DNA from: Iris pallida
Taxonomy: Eukaryota; Streptophyta; Magnoliopsida; Asparagales; Iridaceae
Reading direction: 5' to 3'
NCBI GenBank assembly: GCA_029216955.1
Contig: JANAVB010033216.1
Coordinates: 9,325,579 to 9,389,578, forward strand
Length of the DNA: 64,000 bases
Every line of letters begins with the position of its first letter. The stretch's first letter is position 1. Shown piece by piece: positions 19,927-30,053 of the stretch. The notes below the pieces were generated by a model. That model was given only the letters and a program-made list of their open reading frames with translations, was not told the origin of the DNA and ran no database searches. A program made the position numbers and the translations under genes.

Positions 19927-22400
19927 TAAACTTTGGTGTAAGCTCCACCAAAAATGGGAAGTAAACCGTATATCTCGATCTGATACTATACTAACTAGAA
20001 CACCGTGCTGCCTTACTATCTTCTTCATGTACATTTCTGCTAACTGTTCAGTAGTCTGTCCAATTCGGAAGGGAAGGAAATGAGCGACCTTCGTGAGTCG
20101 ATCTACTATTACCCAGACTGCATTCTTGTCAGCTGGGGATCTAGGTAAACCGGTCACAAAATCCATCGTAATGTGCTCCCATTTCCATTCTGGGATAGGA
20201 AGCGGCTGTAGCAACCCTGCTGGTCTCTGCTGCTCGGCTTTCACCTGCTGACATACCAGACACTTGGATACAAATCTCGCTATCTCTCTTTTCATGCCAT
20301 TCCACCAAAAGAACTGCCTGATATCTCGATACATCTTCGTTCCTCCTGGATGAATGGAGTAAATAGAACTATAAGCTTCGGACATAACTTCTTGCCGAAG
20401 GTCTCCACTCGGTACACAGAGTCTGTTTCCAAACCTGAGCGTACCATCTTCATGAATCACTAACTCCTTCCTACGGCCTGATTCACACTCCGACCGTAAC
20501 TTCTGAATCTGTGGATCTCCTGCTTGTGCTGCCCTTATCCTCTCTACTAAGGTTGACTGAATCTGCATACTGGTCATTCTTCCTATATCCCTTGGAAAAA
20601 CTACTTCGATTCCCATACTCTGAAGGTCTTCTAGAATATGCTTCTGCGAGGTCAAGATAAAGGTACTATCTCTCCTACTCAGTGCATCTGCAACTACATT
20701 CGCCTTGCCTGGATGATACTGAAGATCTAAATCAAAATCCTTCAGCAGTTCTAACCATCTTCTTTGCCTCATGTTCAAATCTCGCTGCGTGAATACGTAT
20801 TTCAAACTCTTATGATCAGTATAGATCTCTACCCGATCCCCGTATAAATAATGCCTCCACAACTTGAGTGAAAACACCACAGCTGCTAACTCCAAGTCGT
20901 GAGTCGGGTAATTCTTCTCATGGTCTCGAAGCTGTCGAGATGCATATGCTATCACTTTTCCATGCTGCATCAATACACATCCAAGACCCTTCCCAGATGC
21001 GTCACAATATACTGTAAAGCCTCCAGCTCCTACTGGAAGTGTCAAGATCGGGGCTGAGATCAATCTCTTCTTCAATTCTTCAAATGATGCCTGACAGCTA
21101 CCTGACCAAACAAACTCTACGTCCTTGTGCGTCAAACGTGTTAAGGGCGCAGAGATCTTGGCAAAGTCCTCCATGAACCTTCTGTAGTAATCGGCTAATC
21201 CTAAGAAACTTCGCACTTCTGCAACCGTCCTCGGGACTGGCCAATGCTCTACGGCCTCAATCTTCTTCGGATCTACTGACACTCCTGCCCCAGAAATTAC
21301 ATGCCCCAGAAATGAAATGTGATCTAACCAGAATTCACACTTGTCGAGCTTCGCATAAAGTTGATGTTTCCTCAATGTCTGTAAGACAGTCCTAAGATGT
21401 TTCTTATGCTCCTCTTCACTGCTGGAATAGACAAGAATGTCATCTATGAACACCACCACAAATTTATCCAAATACGACAAAAAGATGCGGTTCATTAAAT
21501 CTATGAATACTACGGGGGCGTTGGTTAGTCCAAAGGGCATTACTAAAAACTCATAATGCCCATATCTAGATCTGAATGCTGTCTTCGGTATGTCTTGCTC
21601 CCGGACTCTTACTTGATAGTATCCTGACCTAAGATCGATCTTGGAAAAGACGCTGGCCTTGCTCAACTGGTCAAACAGGTCAACAATCCTTGGTAGTGGG
21701 TACTTATTCTTCACTGTTACTGCATTCAGCTTGCGGTAGTCGATGCACATCCTCGTCGACCCATCCTTTTTGGGAATTAGAATCACTGGCGCGGCCCAGG
21801 GCGATTTACTGTCTCGGATGAATCCCTTAGACTTCAACTCTTCTTCATGTTGATACAACTTATCCTGTTCTGATGGCGACATTATGTAAACTCTGTCTGC
21901 AAAAGGCCTCGTTCCAGGGTTCAACTCAATGCTAAATTCTACCTCTCTGACTGGGGGTATCCCTGGGAGCTCATCAGGAAAGACGTCGAGAAAATCTTCG
22001 ACCACTCTCGGAATCTGTCCTGGCTCTGACACTGCTGCTGAGATGACGCCTTCGGCCTGATTCTTCAAGGTTCGAGTAAAGATGAACTGCTCCATCCCAG
22101 GAACGCTGAATATGACCCTACCTCCTCTACAATTAATTGTCGCATGACTGTCTCTCAACCAGTCCATGCCAAGAACGACATCAAAATTCCCCATAGGGAA
22201 TTCAATCAATGATGCAGGCAATAAATGCCCACACACCTCCACCGGATATAAAAAGCGCACTCTGCTAACTTCTACGAGCCCATTGTCGGTGAGTATATCC
22301 ATCCTCTCCGGCAATGCCTCAAACTCTAATCCAATCCGTGTAGCATATTGTGCAGAGATGAATGAATGAGTAGCGCCTGAATCAAATAATGCTACAGCAG
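19924..22400 (-). pseudogene. pol: Element B protease, RT, RNase H, integrase N-terminal half
   Basis: One long frame. The protease is [14 protein letters not shown] (DSG) just before the first internal Met, with [17 protein letters not shown] after it. The RT shows [52 protein letters not shown] and the catalytic FIDD. The RNase H shows [51 protein letters not shown] and VVADALSRR. The integrase zinc finger ([18 protein letters not shown]) and two catalytic Asp follow ([23 protein letters not shown]). It is a near-intact pol with one nonsense codon at its 3' end and a frameshift at its junction to gag near 22415. Confidence 0.95.
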
Positions 22401-23833
22401 GAAATGAGGTGACGAGAATTTTCCTGCCACCACGTCACTAGACGCTAGAGCCTCTCCCAAGGATAAGGTGAGAGCCTGTCCCTGGCCCCGCTGATCTCCT
22501 TGCTGCAGCCTTCCTTGACCATGCTGTTGCTGCCCCTGAGGGCCTTCGGCTTCCTGTGCCTGGCGGAATATCTGAGCCTGCATTGGTAAGCGCTGGGCTA
22601 GGGGCCTTACTGCTAATACTGGCCCTCCACTCGGGGTTGCCACTGGAGCTGGCAATGCTGGAAACTGTTGAGCTGGCCCTCCTGGCCTCTGTATCATAGG
22701 ACAAGTGGAAATACGGTGGTCTGAACTACCACACCTCAAGCATAAGCTATTCGCTGACCGGCACACCTCCCTCGTGTGCCCTGCCTTCCCACAGAATGTA
22801 CAGCCCTGGGTGCTCCCTGACGCTGTTGTTGGTTCCTCGGTTGCTGATGCGGAACTGGCGCTGTATTAGTTGACACGGCCGTCCTCCGCGGCGCTCCTGC
22901 ATCATGAATACGTACATCGGGTGCTGGTGCCGATGTTCGCTGCACTGCTCCTCCTCCAACCTGGGAATGAGATCTCTTCTGACCTCATATCCTTGATGCT
23001 AACCTCTGCTGGGTAAGCTCGTGCCTCCGAGCGGCCGTCAAAACAGCGTCAAACGTCTGGTAGTCGTGTCCTTCCACAAGTTGCAATAGTTCCAAATGAA
23101 GTCCCTGCTGGAACCTCATAGTTGTCTCTGGCTCCGTTGCCACCATTGCTGGTACGAAACGGCACAATCTGCAGAACTCTGCTGCATACCCATCTATGGT
23201 CCTGCCTGCTTGCTTGAGACTGATGAACTTCTGCTGGAGCTCATATCGAGCTACTACGCCAAAATACTTGGCCTTGAATCTGTCACTGAAGGTGGTCCAA
23301 CGACAGGGCGTCTTATACCAACTTCTTCTGATGCCCACCAGTCGCGGGCAAGATCCTGAAGTACCAGTTTGACCTGATCAACCTTCTCATCATCTGGAAC
23401 CTTGGCTGCCACAAGAATGGCTTCAATGTCTTAAATCCAGGCATCCGCAGTGATGGCATCCTCCGTGCCATCAAAATACCTCGGGTTCAAGCGACGAAAC
23501 CTTCCTGATGCTCCCGAGTCAACCCCGACACTCCTCTCAAGAGCTAACTGAATCCCCTGGTTCAGCAACACGTTCTGCTTCTGCTGCCGAGTCTGTTGCT
23601 GTTGGTGAGTGACAAGAATCCCTCGGACGATCTCCAGGAGTGCTACGGCATCTGGTACTGCCGTCGCTGCTGGTGCTGCAGGAGTTCCAATAACCTGCGG
23701 CTGCACTGCCTCTGGTCCCACTTCTGCTCGTGCCTGCACTGGAGAAGGTTCTCTCCCCTTTTGCTGCCCAGTCGAGCCATGCTCTTGCTGCTCTGCCTCA
23801 TGGGCCTCACCCGCTACTGAGAATGAAGCACCC
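22401..23833 (-). pseudogene. gag: Element B gag
   Basis: Gag read in several frames on the minus strand. The N-terminal part is Q- and A-rich with NVLLNQGIQLALERS, RFRRLNPRYFDGTEDAI and DAWI (a TAA follows at 23431). Further on are YELQQKFISLKQAGRTIDGY and AEFCRLCRFVPAMVATEPE in another frame. Two zinc knuckles, CTFCGKAGHTREVC and CLRCGSSDHRISTC, are both CX2CX4HX4C. At the gag-protease join one base is missing compared with element D ([11 protein letters not shown] against [11 protein letters not shown]). No clear ATG is seen; the conserved segment opens directly after a splice-acceptor-like sequence at 23834-23835. Confidence 0.82.
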
Positions 23834-24028
23834 CTATAGAGAAAGGTATAAGATTATCAAGTTCGGACAAGGAAGATTTCGAGGATGCAAGTCAGGTTAG
23901 AGATCAAGGCAAGGACAGAGAATTTGAAACAAAATTTTAAGGAGAACAAGTTGTGATTGAGACTCCTAATAATTCGCAATACCCCACAAGTCTGAAAAAC
24001 GGACCTGCATGGGCCACCACTCAAACCT
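23834..24028 (-). other. Leader of element B with candidate primer site and 3' splice site
   Basis: Between the LTR and gag. Next to the LTR the minus strand reads AAGGTTTGAGTGGTGGCCCA followed by TGCAGGTC, shared with D, A, F and G. At the gag side is CCTTTCTCTATAG|GGG, a pyrimidine tract with AG at the same position as in element D. Confidence 0.6.
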
Positions 24029-26875
24029 TGTCACGCCCCAGTACCGAAATACGGGGACGGACTAGGCCAGCTACTCCATATGAGGTACGTAACGTCATAC
24101 GGCGATCGTGGCTGTCGAGAGACTAGGGGGTACATGCTATAATCAAGTCTCCTATGGTCCCACAGAGTTCTATGTCTCAATCAATTAAGTCAAATCAGCA
24201 ATTTAAATGAACATTAAAGATAAAGCAGTAAGGCGTCCCTGACGCTTCATCAAAATGATCATGGGAGACTAGCTTTATAATTTAGCTATCTCAGAGAGTC
24301 AGGAGTACAAAATTATACACAGCTGCAGTCTGTTTAATTATAATTATGTACTGACACAAAATATCAAGTAATCCGGCTAACAGGTGCCGGTGGCTAAACG
24401 CCGCAAAAGTATAAGCAGGAGTGGTGGAGAAGAAACCCACTCGAGTCCCCGAACCGCCATGCTCCTAGTATGCACCATGGATGTCAGGGAGGAAGATCGT
24501 GTCCTCTGGCTCCGCTACAAGATCTGGCCAAACAAAACCAGCGGGGTCAGTCCCGAATAGCAAGTACCGCCAAAGGGGCACAAGAGTTAAGATTAAAAAC
24601 CCAACTAATAGAATGACTGATAATAGTAATACTTATGCTACTATTATAGGGTAGCGCAACATCCTCGAACCCATATGGCACCCTTACAACCAAACAAGGA
24701 CAAAAGGTGCCACATGGAGTCGGGACGTGTCGTACTCTATAACTTTCACATAAGTTAAAAAAAGGTATAAACCATAAAATCTCCTGATCGTGACTTCGGT
24801 CGATAGCCTATCGCAGCACAATAACCAACCCAACAATCAAACAAGAACATGGGTTGGATCATGTACCATGATAGACCATGTTCCTCAGTCATTCACAGAA
24901 GTAGCACTTCACAACCAGAATAAGTCTTTCGTTCATAACTTCGATCCACAGCCTGTCATAGTACGATAACCAACCCAACAATCAAACAAGAACATGGGTT
25001 GGATCACGTACCACAACAGTCCGCTTTCCTCGGTTATTCGCAGAAGGTAATAGGTTACAAGCAAGTCGTTTTTACGGCCAATCAAGCCTACGAGTTTCTA
25101 GTGGGACGAGGTTATCCTCGCGTCATGTTATTAGAAAAATCCTCAGATCGTATCTTTCCAGCAAGGCTAGCCAACCCAGGGGTTCGCGTAGACAGGTGTC
25201 ATGGAGCACAGGTCCCTCGTGAGGCCACCTTGCCAAGACATGTAATATATAGCAGGAATTAATCGGATACAGTCATCCACTCATTGCGGATGACATAGTA
25301 TCCGTGGAGACCAGCCGGCGCGCCAAGACAGTATCTCAGGGCGACTGGTGTAACACGATCTCGGGATTCTGCCCTTCCCATGCATCTAGTATATTTAGTT
25401 GCCTAGTTTAACCCTAGGTAAAATCTTGGACTCTTATGCTGTGGCCTGCATGATTATCCTCCCAAAGTCGTACTTTAGTACGAGTACCCCAAAGAGGATC
25501 CATGTCAATCAGTATGTCAACATGTGCTACCCTCCTTAGTGTAATGCATCATTACAAATACGCCACGTGGAGTTACGAGTCATTTGTCGAGCATGAACAA
25601 GAACTGGGACATTCAGGTACATGTATCAGGTAGGAACACTTTGTTCTCCGGGGTCACATCAGTGCTCATATCATGCTCGGGACAAAAGACGTAAGGATAT
25701 AAAATGGGCATATAATATCTAATAAAATATCAAAAGCATACGCACAACAAGGCAGCGTGCGTGAAAAGTCACGCAAGCTTACACAAGGCAGCATGCATAA
25801 AAAGTCACGCAGGCCCAAGGAGAGAGCTGCATGAAAAGTCACGCAGGCTCAAGGGAAAGAGCAGCGTAAAAAGTCACGCAGGCTCAAAGGAAAGAGCAGC
25901 GTGAAAAGTCACGCAGGCTCAAGGGAAGAGCAGCGTGAAAAGTAACGCACGCTACAGGGAGCAGCGTAGGTGAAAAGTCACGCACGCTATGGGGAGCAGC
26001 GTAGGTGAAAAGTCACGCACGCTACAGGGAGCAGCGTAGGTGAAAAGTCACGCACGCTACGGGGAGCAGCGTAGGTGAAAAGTCACGCACGCTACGGGAG
26101 ACACGCTTCCAACAGGAAGCGTACCTAAGTCTGCGTACGCAGCGCTAAAGAGCGCGCGTAGCTCAGTGTGCATGAGCTAAGAAGCTCTGCATACTGCTCA
26201 CTGTCTTCTCCAAACAGCAAGAACACTATGGCAGAACCCAAAACTTCAAAACAACATAACTTGGTCATCCGAACTCCAAATCCGGATTTCCAAAGTTCCA
26301 ACTTGGGTGAAATGGAATTCTCTTCCACCTGGAAGCATCAAAACCCACAAAACTTCAACGAAAATAGATCAAAACTAAGGAAATCCGAAAATGATTAAAA
26401 CTTAGATCTACAAAAATCAAAGCTTCAAAATAGAAATTTCCAAGTTCTAAACTAGTATAGATTAAGGAGAAGAACATGTTTTGGCAAATAGTTTTGTAAG
26501 AATCATTAACAAAATTATGGATCCTTCTCTTGAGCAAGTTGGTACTTGCCTTGGTTGGTGGAGGAAGTAAATGAGAAGAAGTAAATGAGTGGAGAGAGAA
26601 GGAGATGAGTTATTATATAGAATTCTTGGACCCATGGGTTCATGATGAACCAAAGGGTTCATGATAACCCATTGGTGAACCAAGAATAGGTTACCCAAAC
26701 GAGCCAAAATTGTAGGTCCAAATGCAGAAAATAAATTAGGAAATAATATTTTGTCGAATATTTTTTGGGAAATGCATGAAGAAATACTGCATAATAAATA
26801 TCGTATAAATACAAGGTAAATACAAATTATTAATTTCACATATTAAAATATGTATTCCAGGATCGGGGAGTGCCA
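24029..26875 (-). repeat. 5' LTR of element B
   Basis: 2,847 bp copy of the 3' LTR. Its outer end reads GTGCCA on the plus strand instead of GTGACA, one substitution in the terminal inverted bases. It carries the minisatellite, TATA box and the AGGCAAGTAC word described for the other copy. Confidence 0.93.
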
Positions 26876-26880
26876 AACGC
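26876..26880. repeat. Target-site duplication of element B, right copy (AACGC)
   Basis: Matches 16085-16089 exactly and is followed by TTATGCGGCTCC of Tat1. Confidence 0.92.
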
Positions 26881-27086
26881 TTATGCGGCTCCGCACAATA
26901 AAAGTCAATACGGTTTCGCATCCCTTATGCGACTTTGCCGACAAGGCGCGTATACAGACACGGCGGTTTTCTTATGCGGCTCGCAGCTCAGCCGTAGGGC
27001 GAACATGCGATTTACAAAGGCTCATGCATAAAGTATGCGACGTAGCCATGGCAGTTGGGATTCTCTAACTCATACATTGTCCTTAC
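26881..27086 (-). other. 5' part of the antisense-gene intron with ATGCGGC words
   Basis: No gene. Words of the type TTATGCGGCTC, TATGCGACG and CATGCGATT appear at least seven times in 170 bases. They are the same family as in the LTR and ORF1 of Tat1. Confidence 0.5.
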
Positions 27087-27213
27087 CAGTAATGGGAGGG
27101 CGAACGTCAGGATGAATATTAGGTACGACAACCTGCGGAGTATCAGCCGCAGCCGAGGCGGAAGTGGAGGCCGCCTTCTTGCCCTTTGCTGCCACGGTCT
27201 TCTTGGGAGCCAT
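27087..27213 (-). CDS. Antisense gene of Tat1, first coding exon
   Basis: ATG at 27211-27213 on the minus strand, 42 codons plus one base, ending at the GTAAGG donor. The product starts MAPKKTVAAKGKKAASTSAS, a Lys/Ala-rich tail that can act as a nuclear localisation signal, followed by a Pro/Val-rich stretch. The start is supported by the TATA box 95 bases upstream, by the absence of another ATG between them in frame, and by the frame-true splice to the plant mobile domain exon. No stop or shift is present in this exon. Confidence 0.72.
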
Positions 27214-27307
27214 TAATTATCGAAGAAAGGAAGGGCAATCAAGATAGGAAAGGTCTGAAGAAGAAGAAAGAAAATAAAGAAGCCTTCTCTCTCTTCAAAA
27301 CTCCTCC

Positions 27308-27315
27308 TATTTATA
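27308..27315 (-). promoter_or_regulatory. TATA box of the antisense gene of Tat1
   Basis: Minus strand TATAAATA within TTCCTATAAATAGGAGG, 95 bases before the ATG at 27213. It lies outside the LTR and points away from it, so the antisense gene appears to have its own promoter. A CACGTG word lies just upstream on the minus strand (near 27338). Confidence 0.75.
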
Positions 27316-27650
27316 GGAAGACGGGAGAAGGAGGACACGTGGGCCAATGACCGACTCATGAAGAACGAAATCGACTCCTTGGGTTTCGTCTCCAAGATTC
27401 ACCCAAGGCGTCAAATCCGAAAGATTTAATGAGCTGAACCTTGGGATTCCCCCCTACAAAGACGGCGCTGAAACGAATTTGAGGCAATTAAAGACCCGCA
27501 CACGTGGCGAGAAGCTATACGGCTGAACAGTCCCTGCGGCTGAACCACCTACGCGGCTGAACAACCTATGCGGTCAGGGTTTCATATGCGGCTAGAAGAA
27601 CACAGCCATGCTTCTTATTCAAAGTATTTCAATTTTACAAATTGAAAACT
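27316..27650. other. Upstream region of the antisense gene, no ORF
   Basis: Between the antisense TATA box and the polypurine tract. It contains CACGTG at about 27338 and 27502 and a cluster of CGGCTGAAC/ATGCGGCTAG words at 27525-27595. It would act as the antisense promoter and as the 3' untranslated region of the sense RNA. Confidence 0.45.
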
Positions 27651-27663
27651 TTGAAGGGGGTCT
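27651..27663 (+). other. Polypurine tract of Tat1
   Basis: TTGAAGGGGGTCT directly before the TGTAGAAGC start of the right LTR, the primer for plus-strand synthesis. Confidence 0.85.
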
Positions 27664-29081
27664 TGTAGAAGCATGGAAAATACTAAAGAAAATTACTCAT
27701 ACGGCCAGAAAAGATTCATGCAGCTCAGCAAACTCATGCGGCTCAGGGAGTCATGCGGCCTAAGGAGCTATGCGGCCCGAGGCATTCCATGCGGCTCAGA
27801 AGACACGTGGCCTGACAGTGCTCCCCTCCGACCCATGCTGCATTAATTCCTTTGACGGCTGACCCCTCTAAAAAGTTGACAGTCCTGACACAAAAGCAGG
27901 CAATTATGACTCTGTCATAATGATGAATCTCTAGGGAAGAGAAAAGAGATCTCTGACACAAATCCCCCGTGAGCCATAAAAATGCCACGTGGCCCTGCCA
28001 CGTGGGCGTTCGTATGCGGCTCACTTCTCATGCGGTTCAGAGGAAAACTGTCCTATGCGGCTCAGGCCAAGAAAGCCTCATGCGGCTCGAGCAAAGAACT
28101 TCTCATGCGGTTCAGAGTGAATCTGTCCTATGCGGCTCAGGCCAAGAAAGCCTCATACGGCTCGAGCAAGGACTTCTCATACGGTTCAAGAGGATCATGT
28201 CCATGCGGCTCAGGCGAATATGTACCTATGCGGCCCACAAGGATTAATCCCCTGTGGTTCAAGGGCTCAAGTGAGGGCCACTGCCCAGGCAGCCCTGACA
28301 CGTGGGCTTAACCATATGCGGCTCAAATTCATATGCGGCTCATTCGTCATGCGGTCCAGATCCCCCCAGCAGCTCCTAGGACACGTGTCCTAAACTGATT
28401 AATTCCTCAGATTTGCTGCCATTAAAGATTGGGTCAAATCCCAATAATCTTAGACACGTGGCAGAAGAATAGATCTAATTTATTCACAAATATCAGAAGA
28501 TCATTATAAGGAAGATTTATTCTAATCAGCATTAATTGCTAATGGAATTTGGTGTAATCTACACTTAATGGCTCGGATTCGTCACAATCAGAAACGAACG
28601 GTCTGGATTGACCAATCCTCAGGCCGCCGCCATCTCCAAGATGTAATTATTGGCAACCCTAACGATGACATCCCACTATTATAAATAGCAGGGTGCCATT
28701 CCCTTGCAAGATACGATATCAGAGAGAAATACGTATATACAGAGAGACTTTCCCCCATAGTCAGAGAGAAAATAAACAGAGAGAGAGAGAGAAGCCAGAA
28801 GAGCAACAGAGGAGCAAGAAGAGCATTTCTTCATCAACGCCAACCATCTTTTCACAAGGAGCCAAGGCTGCATACCGATCGTCCAAGGAGTAAGGCAGGG
28901 CTGCCGTCGCCTTCCCGAGCCTCTATCGTCACCCCCCAGAATCTAAAATAAACAATTATACTTAGACTGCTGTACCTAGGTTTTCGTCCCTAGACTTTCT
29001 TTGTACAAGCGAGTTTGTAACGTAAAGTAAAAGTCCGGTCCTCCGATAATTGTTCTGTTCTTTTATATTTCATGGCAAAGA
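27664..29081 (+). repeat. 3' LTR of Tat1
   Basis: 1,418 bp, TGTAGAAGC to GGCAAAGA; the last bases carry a C-to-G change against the left LTR (CAAACA). TATA box at 28680-28687 and AATAAA at 28947-28952. The ATGCGG words are kept, several with G-to-A or C-to-T changes. Confidence 0.93.
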
Positions 29082-29199
29082 GTGCCACCACCCCCTGTTC
29101 AGATAGAGGGATCACTACCTCCTGAATAATAGGCGGTGGAAGCACACTCTCAGTAGCTGCAGCTGCTCTCAGGCGACGGGCTCGGGTCATGGGTGCCAT
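29082..29199 (-). pseudogene. gag: Gag of element A, N-terminal part
   Basis: ATG at 29197-29199 on the minus strand, right after a pyrimidine tract ending in CAG. The product starts MAPMTRARRLRAAAATES, a basic N-terminus seen in chromovirus gags, and continues through the GTGCC duplication into 847-267 without a change of frame. Tat1 cut it after 39 codons. Confidence 0.8.
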
Positions 29200-30053
29200 A
29201 CTGAAAGAAAAAGAGTAAATCAATCATCAAGGCTGTAAGGCAGTCTGTCATTCCATATAAAAACTGGTAAATATAAACAAAGGAAAACCAGCTACAAGAG
29301 TTACTATTTTAAAGCCAGGCTATACTACCATCCCTAAGATGAGGGTCTAATCACAAGTCATCAAATCATCATACTAAGAAAGAACTACATCAATTTATAA
29401 TAACAGAAGGGTATGATATAGATGATATGTTTAAAAGCCTCCTCAAGATACAGTCTGATAATCATATACGTCTGTCCAAAATCATGTTACTCATAGTCCT
29501 CGCTATGCCAGTAAGCAAGGCTGCGATAAACGATAGATTCCATAACTGGGGCATGCACCTCTATAATCATGTCGTCTGGAATTCTCGCTATGCCGACTAG
29601 TATAGCTGCGAGAAATTCCAAATCTCGTAACCAAGATACGTACATCCGAAGTCATGTCTCTATGTTTTCGCCACGCTAGCTAATATGGCTGCGATAAACT
29701 ATAAGTTCCATAATCAAGTAGACGTTTTACCATCCCTGTTATTTCCGTCAACATATGTTATCAAAAAATATCGTAACTCGGGCCATAAAATTCATCTCGA
29801 TAGGAAAATCAAAATCAACAACAATCTAACAAAATCAAATTCAATAATCAAGGAGTGAAAGCAACAAACAAGAGAAATAATTTCAATTTGAAGTTTAAAT
29901 AAGATTCTTAAGGGTAGTACCAGAAATATCTTAAGGAATCCTAACTGTGATTGAGTACCTTCAAAATATCCTAATCCTACTGCAGGCTGTAGTGATACTC
30001 TAGTTCGAATACCACTACATAAACTCGTCCTGCATAGGCCACCACTAAAAATG
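29200..30053 (-). other. Leader of element A
   Basis: About 850 bases with no reading frame between LTR and gag. It ends at the gag side with CTCTTTTTCTTTCAG, a strong splice-acceptor shape. Next to the LTR it has TTTTAGTGGTGGCCTATGCA, one base from the shared leader motif of B and D. Around 29490-29700 the word TATCGCAGC/TTCTCGCAGC recurs three times with spacing near 90 bases. Confidence 0.55.

Larger units (their letters stand above)
16090..26875 (-). mobile_element. Element B: Tekay-like chromovirus
   Basis: A complete minus-strand LTR retrotransposon of 10,786 bp with gag, protease, RT, RNase H, integrase and chromodomain, in the intron of the Tat1 antisense gene. It is the youngest insertion by nesting. 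Its LTRs differ at only about 5 positions in the first 360 bases, against about 13 in 240 for its host Tat1. LTRs of 2.8 kb, the integrase chromodomain and high similarity to element D place it in the Tekay/Del group of chromoviruses. Confidence 0.95.
15923..27086 (-). other. Intron of the antisense gene, now containing element B
   Basis: Donor ATTACTG|GTAAGG at 27086-27085 and acceptor TTCTTCAG ending at 15923. The exon upstream leaves one base of a codon and the downstream exon supplies two, so splicing keeps the frame. Without element B and its duplication the intron is about 373 bases. Its bases around 15990-16085 and 26881-27050 carry further ATGCGGCTC words. Because element B entered the intron, it did not touch the coding sequence. 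Confidence 0.72.
853..29081 (+). mobile_element. Tat1: Tat-lineage Ty3/gypsy retrotransposon with antisense gene
   Basis: A full-length plus-strand LTR element of about 17.4 kb once the nested element B (16090-26875) is removed. The order is LTR, tRNA-Arg-type primer site, ORF1-gag, protease, linker, RT-RNase H, archaeal-type RNase H, integrase, tandem-repeat block, antisense gene, polypurine tract, LTR. The second RNase H, the TGGCGACTC..GGGGA primer site and the antisense gene near the 3' LTR place it in the non-chromovirus Tat lineage (relatives: Ogre, Retand, Grande). It is flanked by GTGCC duplications. The LTRs differ at about 13 positions in the first 240 bases by my eye count. All genes carry stops or frameshifts, so it is a dead copy. 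Confidence 0.93.
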
